Source of the DNA: a virus
IMG/VR virus record: IMGVR_UViG_3300035698_011578
Coordinates: 1 to 64,000 of that record
Strand: one strand, 5' to 3'
DNA length: 64,000 nt
This document shows, one piece after another, positions 37,081-45,799 of the stretch. A program made the translations under genes and the position numbers. Positions within the stretch are counted from its first letter, which is position 1. Each line of letters begins with the position of its first letter. The notes below the pieces were generated by a model that was given only the letters and a program-made list of their open reading frames with translations, was not told the origin of the DNA and did not search any database.

Positions 37081-37665
37081 CTACCTTTTAACTTTACCCT
37101 CTTTAAAGTGTTTTCGACATAGTGATGTATAACTTTCATTACCACCAATAACTATTTGCTCACCAGAGGTTACTATTTTACCATCCACTAATCGAGCATT
37201 CACTGTTGCTTTTTTTCCACACCAACAAATAGTTTTAAGTTCTTCTATTTCATCTGCTATCGCCATTAGATGTAAACTTCCTTCAAACGGTTCTAATTTA
37301 TAATCACTGCGTAGACCATAACAAATTACTGGGATATCTTCAAAATCAACTATCTCTGTTAATTGATGAATGTGTTCTTTTTTAAAAAATTGAATCTCAT
37401 CACACAACACACAATCAATACCATTCTCACTTTCTCGTATTACAGTATCTAGTAAATCAACAATATTCGTATTCTCATCAACTGAAATAGCTTCTCTTTG
37501 AATACCGACTCTTGATTTTATTACATTTTTGCCATATCTATCATCTGTTGCAGATGTTAATAAGAGAACACTCTGTCCTCTCTCTTCATAGTTGAAGCAT
37601 GTTTTTAGTAAATCTAATGATTTACCTGCATTCATAGCTGAATACCTGAAAAATAATTTAGCCAT
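37081..37665 (-). CDS. tdk: Thymidine kinase (type II)
   Basis: The 194-residue enzyme has the P-loop SAMNAGKS (residues 9-16), Walker B CDEIQFF, the lasso region YGLRSDYKLEPFEGS and the zinc Cys residues in ICWCGKKAT and SLCRKH. It phosphorylates thymidine for dTTP supply and complements the class II ribonucleotide reductase at 54945. Length matches the family. It is 6 bases after the upstream gene. Confidence 0.95.
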   Translation of the reverse strand: MAKLFFRYSAMNAGKSLDLLKTCFNYEERGQSVLLLTSATDDRYGKNVIKSRVGIQREAISVDENTNIVDLLDTVIRESENGIDCVLCDEIQFFKKEHIHQLTEIVDFEDIPVICYGLRSDYKLEPFEGSLHLMAIADEIEELKTICWCGKKATVNARLVDGKIVTSGEQIVIGGNESYTSLCRKHFKEGKVKR

Positions 37666-37671
37666 TCATAT

Positions 37672-38112
37672 TTAATCATTTTTTATTAAAATATCACTTA
37701 AATCTTTGACATCATAATTTCTCCATGTGTTGTTCTCAAGTTTTTTAATGTATTTTATTTCATCTCTTCTTAATTTTATATTATTCTTCCATAATGACTT
37801 GTGAAAATTATTACCACCTATTTTTAATGGTATAGCGTTAATAAATTCAACCCTGCTCAATATATGTAATATAAAATTTTTATTATTCTTACTTAACTCT
37901 AATAAATGATTATTAACACCTGTTGGTGTTTTCCAAAACCTAGCACAACACAATCTATCAATTGTGTTACCCGAACTACCAAAATAATATTTTTTGTGAT
38001 AGGATGTAGATTCTCCTAAGACTTTTGATATATTCACATCTCTATTAGATTGTGTGTCTAAAATCTCAATATAATAAAAAGAATCACTTCTTGGGCATAT
38101 ATACTCACTCAT
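37672..38112 (-). CDS. Hypothetical protein upstream of thymidine kinase
   Basis: The 146-residue basic protein has Cys residues near residue 54 (DRLCCARFWKTPTG) and no recognised family. It shares an operon with thymidine kinase. Confidence 0.55.
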   Translation of the reverse strand: MSEYICPRSDSFYYIEILDTQSNRDVNISKVLGESTSYHKKYYFGSSGNTIDRLCCARFWKTPTGVNNHLLELSKNNKNFILHILSRVEFINAIPLKIGGNNFHKSLWKNNIKLRRDEIKYIKKLENNTWRNYDVKDLSDILIKND

Positions 38113-38137
38113 TACTATTATAAATTTTTACCTAAGA

Positions 38138-38542
38138 TTAGTTTAGAATCGAGTTTAAAGTTTCATCACGATAAACTGATTTTGTTATATCTGTAAATAA
38201 TTTATATTTCAAACCTCTTTCTATCGAGAATCTTAACTTTTCATGCTTGAAATAAAAATTCTTATACTCATTAATATTATTATTGTAGGGTGTTTTAATT
38301 ACATCCGATTTACAACTGCTCCAAAGAGGGTGAAAGTCCCGTATAAGTAATAATATATCACTTATTTTCACAGATGGATCGAATAGATAAATATACCCGA
38401 TGATTTTATCGACTACTATTATATCACCAATTTCTAAATCTATATTGAAATCGCTATTATTTTTATATAATTTAGCTTCTTCACGACCCAATCTATAAAT
38501 AAGTTCGATATTGTGTGTACATTGTATGAAAGAATATCTCAT
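38138..38542 (-). CDS. Hypothetical protein coupled to the acyl carrier protein gene
   Basis: The 134-residue protein (MRYSFIQCTHNIELIYRLGR; LEIGDIIVVDKIIGYIYLFD) has no recognised family. Its start overlaps the stop of the acyl carrier protein gene by 4 bases, so the two are translationally coupled and may act together. Confidence 0.55.
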   Translation of the reverse strand: MRYSFIQCTHNIELIYRLGREEAKLYKNNSDFNIDLEIGDIIVVDKIIGYIYLFDPSVKISDILLLIRDFHPLWSSCKSDVIKTPYNNNINEYKNFYFKHEKLRFSIERGLKYKLFTDITKSVYRDETLNSILN

Positions 38543-38802
38543 ATTCCTAAATAGCTTAAATTATTCATTCTCGTATTATACATAATTATTCTTGGGTCTT
38601 TTTCAATGGCACACCATGTGTCATCATCAATACTGATATTCAATTCCTTTTCTATCTGTAATAAAAGTTCTATACTATCTAAATCATCTAAACCAACATA
38701 ATCATAAAACCCACCACCATCATATTTAATGTGTAGTAATTCATAAAATATTCTACTAAAGTGTGTAATGGTTAATTCATTTGGTATCTTTATATTTTTC
38801 AT
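38539..38802 (-). CDS. acpP: Acyl carrier protein-like protein
   Basis: The 87-residue protein contains VGLDDLDSIELLLQIEKEL, the classic helix II of acyl carrier proteins, with Ser43 as the likely site for 4'-phosphopantetheine. The length and the following NISIDDD match the family. Helix III is shortened. Phage genes for CoaC and CoaB, which make the pantetheine precursor, lie at 59849 and 61097. The acyl group or partner enzyme is unknown. Confidence 0.75.
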   Translation of the reverse strand: MKNIKIPNELTITHFSRIFYELLHIKYDGGGFYDYVGLDDLDSIELLLQIEKELNISIDDDTWCAIEKDPRIIMYNTRMNNLSYLGI

Positions 38803-39049
38803 CTAATAAATTTTTAATAATTAAATCTCTAACTTGTATTTTATTTTCACTCTCTGATAATTGCTCAAAGATGTGGTCCCAAAATTTATATACTTCACCA
38901 GTTAGAATATTTTTAAAATCACACTTAACTGTTATGGTATATGATTCAAAGTGTTCGCTACTGGTTGTGGTACTAGTGCTAAAATCAACATAGGTAATTA
39001 CATATAAATAATTATTATAATAATCTTGTAAATTATATAGTGATTTCAT
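38777..39049 (-). CDS. Hypothetical protein with host-type promoter
   Basis: The start MKSLYNLQDYYNN at 39049 is chosen because the promoter at 39073-39080 would place transcription start near 39066, leaving no leader for an ATG at 39067. The 90-residue protein has no recognised family. It overlaps the ACP start by 26 bases, so it opens an operon with ACP and thymidine kinase. Confidence 0.5.
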   Translation of the reverse strand: MKSLYNLQDYYNNYLYVITYVDFSTSTTTSSEHFESYTITVKCDFKNILTGEVYKFWDHIFEQLSESENKIQVRDLIIKNLLDEKYKDTK

Positions 39050-39072
39050 TCGGTATAATTGTATCATAATTA

Positions 39073-39080
39073 CAAATATA
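39073..39080 (-). promoter_or_regulatory. Host-type -7 element, minus strand
   Basis: TATATTTG on the minus strand, without an evident TTTG at -33. It precedes the operon running from 39049 toward thymidine kinase. Confidence 0.5.
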
Positions 39081-39137
39081 CAAAAAATTATTTAATTTTT
39101 TAATATATAAAGTAATTAAAAAAATAAACACATATAT

Positions 39138-39896
39138 ATGAGATATATTAAAGATTTTAAATTATTCGAGGCAGTTATAATGCCTACTGTATTAGATAAT
39201 AATTCTGTAGTCAATTCATTCGAATCCTTAGTTGAATATGGTATACAAAATGAGTTCGATGTTGTTGGTTATGATGACTTTTATAATTCTATGTCAGAAG
39301 CCGATCAAAAAAATGCACCACCTAGATATGGTGTTCCATTTTTTGCATTGTTTCACCCAGAGAATAAAAGACCAATGTTTGTATGTGTTGATGAGAATGC
39401 ACCAAGATTTATCCCTGGATTTAAATCAATCGTTGATGATATAATTGGGCACGAAAAAGTACATGCAGAACAAAGTAGAAGAAAAGGTGATATTGATTAT
39501 TCATTACCAGCACCAACTGATAGAAAAGCATACTTTGCTAATAAGGAAGAAATAATGGCATTTTCATGGACAATAGCAAATGGGTTATCAAAAACAAATA
39601 ATAACACACAAGATGCAGTTAAAGATTTAGATTCTGAAGATGAGCCAATGCACCAACCAAGAGGTAGAAGAATGCCACCACCTAGACCAGGAGGAGGAGG
39701 AAGACCAATGCCAGGTGGGATGCCTCGTCGTATGGATATGCCACCTCAAGGACCACCTCCAGGAATGCCACCTAGAAAACCAGAACATAAAATGATATGG
39801 AATGATATTAAAAGATTTTCAGACCAAAAAGTAATTAAAAGATACAGAAAATATATTTATATGTATTTAGAGGAAATATTTAAAAATAACGACTAA
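39138..39896 (+). CDS. Tagged protein with HExxH metallopeptidase motif
   Basis: The 252-residue protein begins with a strong tag, MRYIKDFKLFEAV. Residues near 110 read IIGHEKVHAEQ, an HExxH zinc-protease motif, followed about 35 residues later by ANKEEIMAF, where the Glu could be the third ligand as in gluzincins. A Pro/Gly/Met/Arg-rich linker (about 175-220) precedes a helical end. If packaged and injected it could cleave a host protein at infection; that is inference. An AATATATA motif is at 39102. Confidence 0.65.
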   Translation: MRYIKDFKLFEAVIMPTVLDNNSVVNSFESLVEYGIQNEFDVVGYDDFYNSMSEADQKNAPPRYGVPFFALFHPENKRPMFVCVDENAPRFIPGFKSIVDDIIGHEKVHAEQSRRKGDIDYSLPAPTDRKAYFANKEEIMAFSWTIANGLSKTNNNTQDAVKDLDSEDEPMHQPRGRRMPPPRPGGGGRPMPGGMPRRMDMPPQGPPPGMPPRKPEHKMIWNDIKRFSDQKVIKRYRKYIYMYLEEIFKNND

Positions 39897-39901
39897 AAAT
39901 A

Positions 39902-39982
39902 ATGTATATAAAACAATACGAATTCTTCACATTTAATAAAGATAAGAGGAAAGATAAGGGTGATAAGAAATTAATTTACTAA
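39902..39982 (+). CDS. Tiny ORF with tag-like start
   Basis: A 26-residue frame starts MYIKQYEFFTFNKDKRK. It resembles the tag followed by a basic tail and stops before the endolysin gene. It may be a remnant of a tagged gene. Confidence 0.3.
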   Translation: MYIKQYEFFTFNKDKRKDKGDKKLIY

Positions 39983-40017
39983 TACACTAATTTGATATAT
40001 AAAATAAAAATAAATTT

Positions 40018-40902
40018 ATGATTTTAAGAAAAGGAAGTAAAGGTTCGGAAGTTGCAAAATTACAAACGTTCCTAAAAATAGGTTCAGATGGCGACTTTGG
40101 TCCAAATACTGAAAAAGCTGTAAAGTCATGGCAAAGTGCAAATGGGTTATATCCAGATGGTGTAGTTGGTCCTCTGACATGGGATGCTATGGGAATAGCA
40201 ACAACTGATAATAGCGAATTAGTTTATGAAACAAGTAATGGTTTAATTATTAATAGACACTATCTACCAAAGGATGAGTATAGAAATGAGATAACTGAAA
40301 AAGATTATCTTTATCTACATCATACTGCTGGTTGGAACAACCCATTTAAGACTATTGATGACTGGGGTAGAGATAGTAGAGGTAAAATCGCTACGGAGTT
40401 TGTAGTTGGTGGACAATCTGTAACAGGTGATAATAATAAATATGATGGTGTAGTAGCACAAGCATTCCCAGAAGGATGTTATGCATGGCACTTAGGACCA
40501 AATGGTAATCACTATATGCACACACATTCTGTTGGTGTAGAAATATGTAACTTTGGTTTCTTGAAAAATGGTAAGACTTATTCAGGTGCAGTTGCAGCAG
40601 AGACACAAAAAGCAATATTAGAAGAATCTTATTATGGTTTTAAAGAATGGCACAGATATTCTGATGAACAATTAAAAAATACAAAACTTTTAATCCTACA
40701 CGTAGCAGAAAGAGATAATATCGATGTTAGAAAAGGTATGATAGAATGGATTAAAAAAGATATAAAGAAAGCATTTATGAAAATAGATGATGCATATTAT
40801 GGTAGAGTAAAAGGTATGTGGATGCATAACAATAACTCATATCCAGATAAATCAGACCTATTTCCACAAGATGAACTAATTGATATGCTATTAACAATAT
40901 AA
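40018..40902 (+). CDS. Endolysin: peptidoglycan-binding domain plus N-acetylmuramoyl-L-alanine amidase
   Basis: The 294-residue protein has an N-terminal PG_binding_1 domain (VAKLQTFLKIGSDGDFGPNT to VGPLTWDAMG, 1-60) and an amidase_2 domain (about 80-240). The zinc ligands are likely in YLHHTAGW and the later His residues of AWHLGPNGN / LILHVAERD. It cuts the bond between MurNAc and the stem peptide to lyse the host. There is no signal peptide, so release probably needs a holin. Its start follows an ATATATAAA motif. Confidence 0.9.
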   Translation: MILRKGSKGSEVAKLQTFLKIGSDGDFGPNTEKAVKSWQSANGLYPDGVVGPLTWDAMGIATTDNSELVYETSNGLIINRHYLPKDEYRNEITEKDYLYLHHTAGWNNPFKTIDDWGRDSRGKIATEFVVGGQSVTGDNNKYDGVVAQAFPEGCYAWHLGPNGNHYMHTHSVGVEICNFGFLKNGKTYSGAVAAETQKAILEESYYGFKEWHRYSDEQLKNTKLLILHVAERDNIDVRKGMIEWIKKDIKKAFMKIDDAYYGRVKGMWMHNNNSYPDKSDLFPQDELIDMLLTI

Positions 40903-40909
40903 TTATTTT

Positions 40910-41496
40910 ATGATACACATTAATAAATTTAAAATATTTGAGGAAAAACGTAGTGTAGAATCTATTTGCGATCAATGGGATATTAAACATTATTCAATCA
41001 ATCAAGATGGTAGTGTTGATGTTAATGGTAGTGAGATGAACTCCCAATTAAGTTTGGTAATGTTTCTGGATCATTCGATTGTACTGGGAATAGATTGACC
41101 AGTCTCGAAGGTTCACCAGATAGAGTAGGTGGGCATTATTATATTTATAATAACAGACTCACTTCTCTAAAAGGATTTCCTAACTATGTTGGCGGGCAAT
41201 GTGATTGTTTTGGTAATGAGATTACTAATTTAGAGGGATATACAACAGTTGTTGAAAATTTCCACTGTTCGCATAATCCTATCTATAGTATAGTTAAACC
41301 GTTTACCAACGGTGTGTTTTTTTCTAGAGGTAGAGATAAAAATGAATTGATTGAATTATTTAATGATACTGATATGATTAGAGGAACATCGGTTATTTTT
41401 GATAGATTAAAATGGTTTTATGAAGAAATTGGTAAAGAAGATTTATCAAGGGTGCGATTATTAGCAATTAAACATGATTATAAAATAATAGAATAA
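40910..41496 (+). pseudogene. Tagged leucine-rich-repeat-like gene with a single-base frameshift
   Basis: The start MIHINKFKIFEEK is a strong tag. The frame ends at 41098, but from about 41035 the next frame continues as DELPIKFGNVSGSFDCTGN, then repeats of the type N-R-L-T-S-L-x-G-x-P to 41496. One added base near 41034 yields a 195-residue protein. The repeats match LRR-like phage proteins that may bind protein targets. An error or a recent mutation are both possible. Confidence 0.65.
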
Positions 41497-41500
41497 GGTA

Positions 41501-42358
41501 ATGAGTATTTTAAATTGGCAATTATTTCTGGAACATATAGGTGAAAACCCAATATCTGATATACAAGCATATATTGATGGCATGAATAAGACTATTAGTG
41601 ATAAGCTTTTCTTTTTGGATAAGATAGATTTTGATGTCATTGTCGACTTTGGTTGTGCCGATGGTACTCTATTAGAAAGTATAATGAAATCAAATCCCGA
41701 TATTAGAATAATTGGATATGATTTAGATGAGAGTATGTTATCACGAACAAGAAATAAATTAGGGTCTAGTGCCTTATTAACAAGTAATTGGGCTGATGTT
41801 ATAAATGAAATATCAAAATATAAAAGTCCATTATTAAATCTAAGTTCAGTTATACACGAAGTTTATTCATATTCACATGGACAAATTATTAAAAAATTCT
41901 GGGATGAACAAGTCTTTGGTGATCACTTCAAATGGATATCAATTAGAGATATGATTCCATCACTTAGCTTAGAAAGAGAAGAACAATCTTTATTTAAGAA
42001 TGATGTTGAAAAAGTTAGATTAAGTGCTGATAAATTCTATTTAGATTCTTTTGAAGACCACTGGGGACCTATAGATGTTAATTATAGAACATTTATGCAC
42101 TATCTCCTAAAATATAGATATAAGAAAAACTGGGATAGAGAAGTAAAAGAGAATTATTTACCTGTTTCATTAGAGACTGTTAAAAGTAAAATTCCTAATA
42201 GCTATGAAATTTTTTATGAAGAAGATTTTTTATTAGACTTTCTCAAGAAACAAGTTAAGATAGATTTCGATATCGACTTGACACATTCAACACATTTAAA
42301 AATGATTCTAGAAAATAAAAATAAACTTAATCAATCAGACGAGGTTACAATGTTTTAA
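41501..42358 (+). CDS. SAM-dependent methyltransferase with tag-like N-terminus
   Basis: The 285-residue protein begins MSILNWQLFLEH, close to the shared tag. Class I methyltransferase motifs are VDFGCADGTLLE (motif I, about 49-60) and IIGYDLDESML (motif II). LLNLSSVIHEVYSY is the likely motif IV. The substrate is unknown; no DNA methyltransferase DPPY or NPPY motif is seen. If the tag is functional it could be delivered with the DNA. Confidence 0.7.
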   Translation: MSILNWQLFLEHIGENPISDIQAYIDGMNKTISDKLFFLDKIDFDVIVDFGCADGTLLESIMKSNPDIRIIGYDLDESMLSRTRNKLGSSALLTSNWADVINEISKYKSPLLNLSSVIHEVYSYSHGQIIKKFWDEQVFGDHFKWISIRDMIPSLSLEREEQSLFKNDVEKVRLSADKFYLDSFEDHWGPIDVNYRTFMHYLLKYRYKKNWDREVKENYLPVSLETVKSKIPNSYEIFYEEDFLLDFLKKQVKIDFDIDLTHSTHLKMILENKNKLNQSDEVTMF

Positions 42359-42368
42359 TATATAATAA

Positions 42369-43364
42369 ATGAAGAAATATCATTATGTTTATAGATTAGA
42401 AAACATAGATAATAATAAATATTATATTGGTTGTCGAAGCTGTAGCTGTGATCCCAAGTCCGATAACTATTTTAGCTCATCTAAGTTAGTGAAGAAACTC
42501 ATTAAGAACGGGAATATTTTCAATAAGACGATATTGAAAGTTTTCAATAATAGAGAAGATGCTATATTATATGAGATGTTTTTACATGAAAAATATAATG
42601 TATCTTTAAATAAAAATTTTTATAATAAAGTTAAACAAACTAGTAAGTTCTTTGACACAAGTGGGTTATTATTTATAGATGGTGAGGCAGTAACATTAGA
42701 AGATTATTATAAAAATGATTCTCTAAAATACCACACAACCGATAAAGTTTCGGTTAAAAATACTAATGGTGAGACATTACAGATTGATAAAAATGATGAT
42801 AGATATATTAATGGTGAGTTAAAACATGTATCATCTGGGAGCATGGCAGTGTATCAAGATGGTAGAATTCATTATATAACTACCAAAGAATATTATAAAA
42901 ATAAAAATAAATTCACACCTACTAACCTCAACAAGGTTGCAGTAAGGGATAAAGATAAAACATTTCTAATAGATAAAAACGATGAGAGATTTATTAATGG
43001 TGATTTGAAATCTGTACACCACGGGAAGGTTTTATGCAAGGACATAAACGGAAATATTCTATATGTTACAAAAAAATATTTCTTAGAAAATAAATTAGTA
43101 GGGATAAACAAAGATAATATAAGTGGAAACAATAACCCAAATTCTAAAAAAATTGGAATATTTAATAATTTTGATGAGTTAATTTTTCTATGCGATGGTA
43201 ACTTTGAAAAAATATGCAATGATAATGATTTACCATATAGTACACTAAAAAAATCCTATATAAAAAATGGTAAAAAAATTTATAATAGTAAAAGAGGAAA
43301 AACTGAAGCTATGAATAGAAATAACGAAAAATATATTAATTGGTATGCGAAAATACTAATTTAA
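42369..43364 (+). CDS. GIY-YIG homing endonuclease
   Basis: The 331-residue protein starts with YHYVYRLENIDNNKYYIGCR, the GIY-YIG core with catalytic Arg, and YEMFLHEKY supplies the catalytic Glu. The rest has four or more repeated segments (KNDDRYINGELK, KNDERFINGDLK), probably DNA-binding modules. It is free-standing and follows the methyltransferase gene by 10 bases. It overlaps the next convergent gene by 9 bases. Confidence 0.85.
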   Translation: MKKYHYVYRLENIDNNKYYIGCRSCSCDPKSDNYFSSSKLVKKLIKNGNIFNKTILKVFNNREDAILYEMFLHEKYNVSLNKNFYNKVKQTSKFFDTSGLLFIDGEAVTLEDYYKNDSLKYHTTDKVSVKNTNGETLQIDKNDDRYINGELKHVSSGSMAVYQDGRIHYITTKEYYKNKNKFTPTNLNKVAVRDKDKTFLIDKNDERFINGDLKSVHHGKVLCKDINGNILYVTKKYFLENKLVGINKDNISGNNNPNSKKIGIFNNFDELIFLCDGNFEKICNDNDLPYSTLKKSYIKNGKKIYNSKRGKTEAMNRNNEKYINWYAKILI

Positions 43365-43784
43365 TTCTTTTAAATAATTTAAGTTTCTTTTAATTTTCTT
43401 CTTTCTTATAAGATTTTTAAATTCAATTAACATAGGTAAAGGGATATCAATATCTCTGTTCTTGAATTCTCCTAATATTTCTTCTTCTGTAAAACACCAT
43501 TCGACAATTCCATCACTCCATTGGTCTAACCACAAACCCCATCCTTTTTTACCAATCAATACAGATTTTACAATGTTTGGGTGTCTGGTGATTATTTCAC
43601 TATTCTTGTAACGACCATCTTCATATAATCTGAAACATTCTTTACAGTCTAAACCATTCACATCATATGTTACATCAGTTGAAGTTCCACAGAAATCAAT
43701 TAACCCTCTTCTATTTAGAAGGAAGAAAAAATCGAACATTCTATTAAAATTCTCGGAATATTTTTTAACCTTTTTATTTTTCAT
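43356..43784 (-). CDS. Hypothetical protein
   Basis: The 142-residue protein has a basic start (MKNKKVKKYSENF), Cys residues in DCKECFRL and a Trp-rich centre (KKGWGLWLDQWSDGIVEW). No family recognised. It follows the small gene at 43786 by one base. Confidence 0.55.
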   Translation of the reverse strand: MKNKKVKKYSENFNRMFDFFFLLNRRGLIDFCGTSTDVTYDVNGLDCKECFRLYEDGRYKNSEIITRHPNIVKSVLIGKKGWGLWLDQWSDGIVEWCFTEEEILGEFKNRDIDIPLPMLIEFKNLIRKKKIKRNLNYLKELN

Positions 43785-43785
43785 A

Positions 43786-43989
43786 TTATTTACCTTTTAC
43801 AGTTTTCATTGATTTTTCAACTTGCTTTCTTCTTGTTGCAATTCTTTGTAGTTCTTTCTCCACAAATTTTCTAATCTCCATATATTTACCAACTTTACAA
43901 CCTTTCATTATTAAGATTGAAGTCATCGCGGCTAGTGACATTTGCTTAGAATAAAGCCCCTCTATTAATTTAACCCATTTTTCTTCCAT
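43786..43989 (-). CDS. Small helical protein
   Basis: The 67-residue protein is basic and helical (EEKWVKLIEGLYSKQMSLAA; EKELQRIATRRKQVEKS). TATCTTTA on the minus strand near 44001-44008 resembles a host-type -7 element. No family recognised. Confidence 0.5.
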   Translation of the reverse strand: MEEKWVKLIEGLYSKQMSLAAMTSILIMKGCKVGKYMEIRKFVEKELQRIATRRKQVEKSMKTVKGK

Positions 43990-44056
43990 GATATTTAAGT
44001 TTTATAAAGATACGGAATATTATTTAATATTCAATAACTTTTGTTAATTTTTGCTT

Positions 44057-45109
44057 TCATAAAGATAAGGAATACACCTCTTCTTTATCTAATATTAGTT
44101 TGAAGTTATACCCGTTCTCTTTGTATGACTTAATTTTATCCAACATATTCTGTTCATCATAAGTCCAAGAACTTTTTATTTCGACTAACTCATTTGTGTC
44201 TACTAAATAAAAGTCTGGTATAGAAGTTCTTTCGGTTTTTATATTTGTGTCGAAATATTGTATTCTTAAACTTTCAACTTCATATTTTATTTTACCATCA
44301 TCTAACAACTTAGCATATTCTAATTCATAAGAACTTCTTAACCAATATTTTTTACCTTCCCAACTAACATGATAGCAAGATTTATATGGATATATCGGTG
44401 TGTCAGAGAATGATTGTCTTCCTTTTTTAATAGCCAATCTACCACTCTCACTATTGTTTCTAGTTTTTATGTTTAGTCGTTTAAATAACATATATACTGT
44501 CTGGTAGTTAATATTATATTTTTCTCCTATTTCAACCATTGAATCAGTTTTATATTCATTTTTCAATTTCATAACTATTCTATAATACTCATCATAAAAA
44601 TATATAGTACCAACTTTTGTTAAATTAAAGCCAAATTTAATGAAGCTTTTTGATCCACCTTTATACCAAAATTTACACATATCTGGGTAAATACATTCTT
44701 CTTGACCACATATTTTGCAAATTTTCTTTTGACATTTACAACATTTACTATTATTTATACTAGCATTTAATTTTATTTTCATATCAACTCCACACTTTTT
44801 ACATTTAGATTGTTTAAAACAATCTCTATTCACAAAACTTTGAGAGTATTTTGATGAACAACTTTTACAACAACATTTCCTATACTTATCTTTATTATAC
44901 ATATTCTCGCTAAGTCCTAATTCATATATTTTATTACAATATAAACATGTAATTTCATAAATTTTACAATTTAACTTTTTTGTTTCACTTCTTTTCTCTT
45001 TTATTTTTAGTTTTTTAGGATTCATATCACAATTTGTGAGATGTGCACCAAATTGTTGATGTTTTACATATTCAATTTCACTATTACAATGTTTACATGT
45101 TTTTTTCAT
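44057..45109 (-). CDS. Zinc-finger homing endonuclease with PD-(D/E)xK nuclease domain
   Basis: The 350-residue protein has several Cys pairs (CKHCNSEIEY, CLYCNKIYE, CSKCGV-like and CKICGQEEC), then a helix-turn-helix-like segment (GEKYNINYQTVYMLFKRL). The C-terminal nuclease shows SIPDFYLVDTNELVEIKSSW, the D...ExK pattern. It is free-standing next to the tRNA array. Such genes often sit beside tRNA clusters in T4-like phages. Confidence 0.72.
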   Translation of the reverse strand: MKKTCKHCNSEIEYVKHQQFGAHLTNCDMNPKKLKIKEKRSETKKLNCKIYEITCLYCNKIYELGLSENMYNKDKYRKCCCKSCSSKYSQSFVNRDCFKQSKCKKCGVDMKIKLNASINNSKCCKCQKKICKICGQEECIYPDMCKFWYKGGSKSFIKFGFNLTKVGTIYFYDEYYRIVMKLKNEYKTDSMVEIGEKYNINYQTVYMLFKRLNIKTRNNSESGRLAIKKGRQSFSDTPIYPYKSCYHVSWEGKKYWLRSSYELEYAKLLDDGKIKYEVESLRIQYFDTNIKTERTSIPDFYLVDTNELVEIKSSWTYDEQNMLDKIKSYKENGYNFKLILDKEEVYSLSL

Positions 45110-45178
45110 ACTTTATATATTAAAATATCAAAGCGTTAAAATTGAAACGAACCAGTATTTTTCGTTTTAGTTTAGAGA

Positions 45179-45248
45179 GCAGGATACCTTAATCGAAAAG
45201 GCGACTCAATATTGGAAGTATCGTATGTTACCACTACACCAATCCTGC
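45179..45248 (-). tRNA. tRNA-Gly (anticodon TCC)
   Basis: Acceptor GCAGGAT pairs with ATCCTGC. D stem GTGT/ACAT, anticodon stem CGATA/TATTG with loop CTTCCAA, and T arm GCCTT/AAGGT are all present. It is the last gene of the first array and reads GGA and GGG. Confidence 0.88.
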
Positions 45249-45256
45249 ATTTTTTG

Positions 45257-45328
45257 AGCAGTAAGGGAATTATGATATCCCGACCTCGACCTTGGCAAGG
45301 TCGCACTCTTCCTCTGAGCTATTACTGC
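45257..45328 (-). tRNA. tRNA-Gly (anticodon GCC)
   Basis: Acceptor GCAGTAA pairs with TTACTGC, D stem GCTC/GAGT, anticodon stem CGACC/GGTCG with loop TTGCCAA. The T stem has one mismatch. It reads GGC and GGT. Confidence 0.88.
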
Positions 45329-45342
45329 AATTTATTGTGTTA

Positions 45343-45414
45343 TGGCGCAGAGAGGAATCGAACCTCAACACACTCACATTTCTTAGTAGAGAAGTCAAAA
45401 AACGAACCCTCTAG
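45343..45414 (-). tRNA. Degenerate tRNA or tRNA remnant
   Basis: The 3' part has a normal T arm (GAGG-TTCGATT-CCTC) and ends in an encoded CCA at 45345-45343, but the 5' part gives no matching acceptor strand and no convincing D or anticodon arm. It lies between tRNA-Gly and tRNA-Ala in the array. It is probably a decayed tRNA or one altered by indels. Confidence 0.35.
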
Positions 45415-45490
45415 TGGAAGCGATGGGAATCGAACCCACCAAACAATCTGGTTGCAAACCAAATTCGCCAGCCTTGGAACATGCGCCCCC
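45415..45490 (-). tRNA. tRNA-Ala (anticodon TGC)
   Basis: Acceptor GGGGGCG pairs with CGCTTCC, including the G3-U70 pair that defines alanine tRNAs. Anticodon stem TTTGG/CCAGA with loop TTTGCAA and T arm GTGGG/CCCAT are clear. The D stem is weak, with several G-U pairs. It reads GCA and GCG. Confidence 0.8.
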
Positions 45491-45500
45491 GTTTTATTAG

Positions 45501-45577
45501 TTGGTGAAGAGGGACTCGAACCCTCATGTGACCAATTACCATTTCAACACGATATAAGCGTGAGTGGATATTCACCA
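45501..45577 (-). tRNA. tRNA-like gene, anticodon not assigned (TAT possible)
   Basis: Acceptor TGGTGAA pairs with TTCACCA, and the T arm GAGGG-TTCGAGT-CCCTC is perfect. The centre does not fold in the standard way. A stem-loop CACG-CTTATAT-CGTG would present TAT (Ile, codon ATA), but then the D arm is nearly absent. It is the first gene after the array terminator. Confidence 0.5.
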
Positions 45578-45582
45578 ATAAA

Positions 45583-45618
45583 AAAAAGCAGTCACTTTTT
45601 GAAAGTGACTGCTTTTTA
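45583..45618 (-). terminator. Attenuator terminator in front of the Ala/Gly tRNA array
   Basis: On the minus strand AAAAGCAGTCACTTT pairs with AAAGTGACTGCTTTT, followed by a run of T, 6 bases before the first tRNA. It lies between the leader ORF and the tRNAs they would share a promoter with. Its 5' arm (CAGTCACTT, 45611-45603) can instead pair with GGGTGGCTG in the leader ORF (45664-45656), nine pairs including three G-U. Confidence 0.8.
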
Positions 45619-45640
45619 ATTTTTTAATATTTCTGAGATA

Positions 45641-45721
45641 TTAAATAACATAATTCAGCCACCCGAAGTTCCCTCCTGCTATACCGTTGCCGTTTGCCGC
45701 TATGTTATTAATTGTTCTCAT
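45641..45721 (-). CDS. Leader peptide of the Ala/Gly tRNA array (26 residues)
   Basis: The ORF encodes MRTINNIAANGNGIAGG followed by NFGWLNYVI. It contains codons GCG GCA, GGC, GGT, GCA, GGA, GGG and GGG within 14 codons, all read by the tRNA-Ala(TGC), Gly(GCC) and Gly(TCC) encoded just downstream. GC content is far above that of neighbouring DNA. The first residues (TINNIA) resemble those of the leader at 52954 (TITNIA). The last third overlaps an antiterminator segment. A regulatory role by ribosome stalling is inferred. Confidence 0.65.
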   Translation of the reverse strand: MRTINNIAANGNGIAGGNFGWLNYVI

Positions 45722-45799
45722 TGTTATAATTTTTCTTTTTACTGTTGTTATATATTAAAGTTTTATTCTCTCTTTTGTTGTTTTTCGTATTATCTTATG

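Noticed and set aside
45212-45619. 135-codon plus-strand reading frame
   Set aside because: It runs across four tRNA genes and a terminator on the other strand; its sequence is the complement of tRNA arms.
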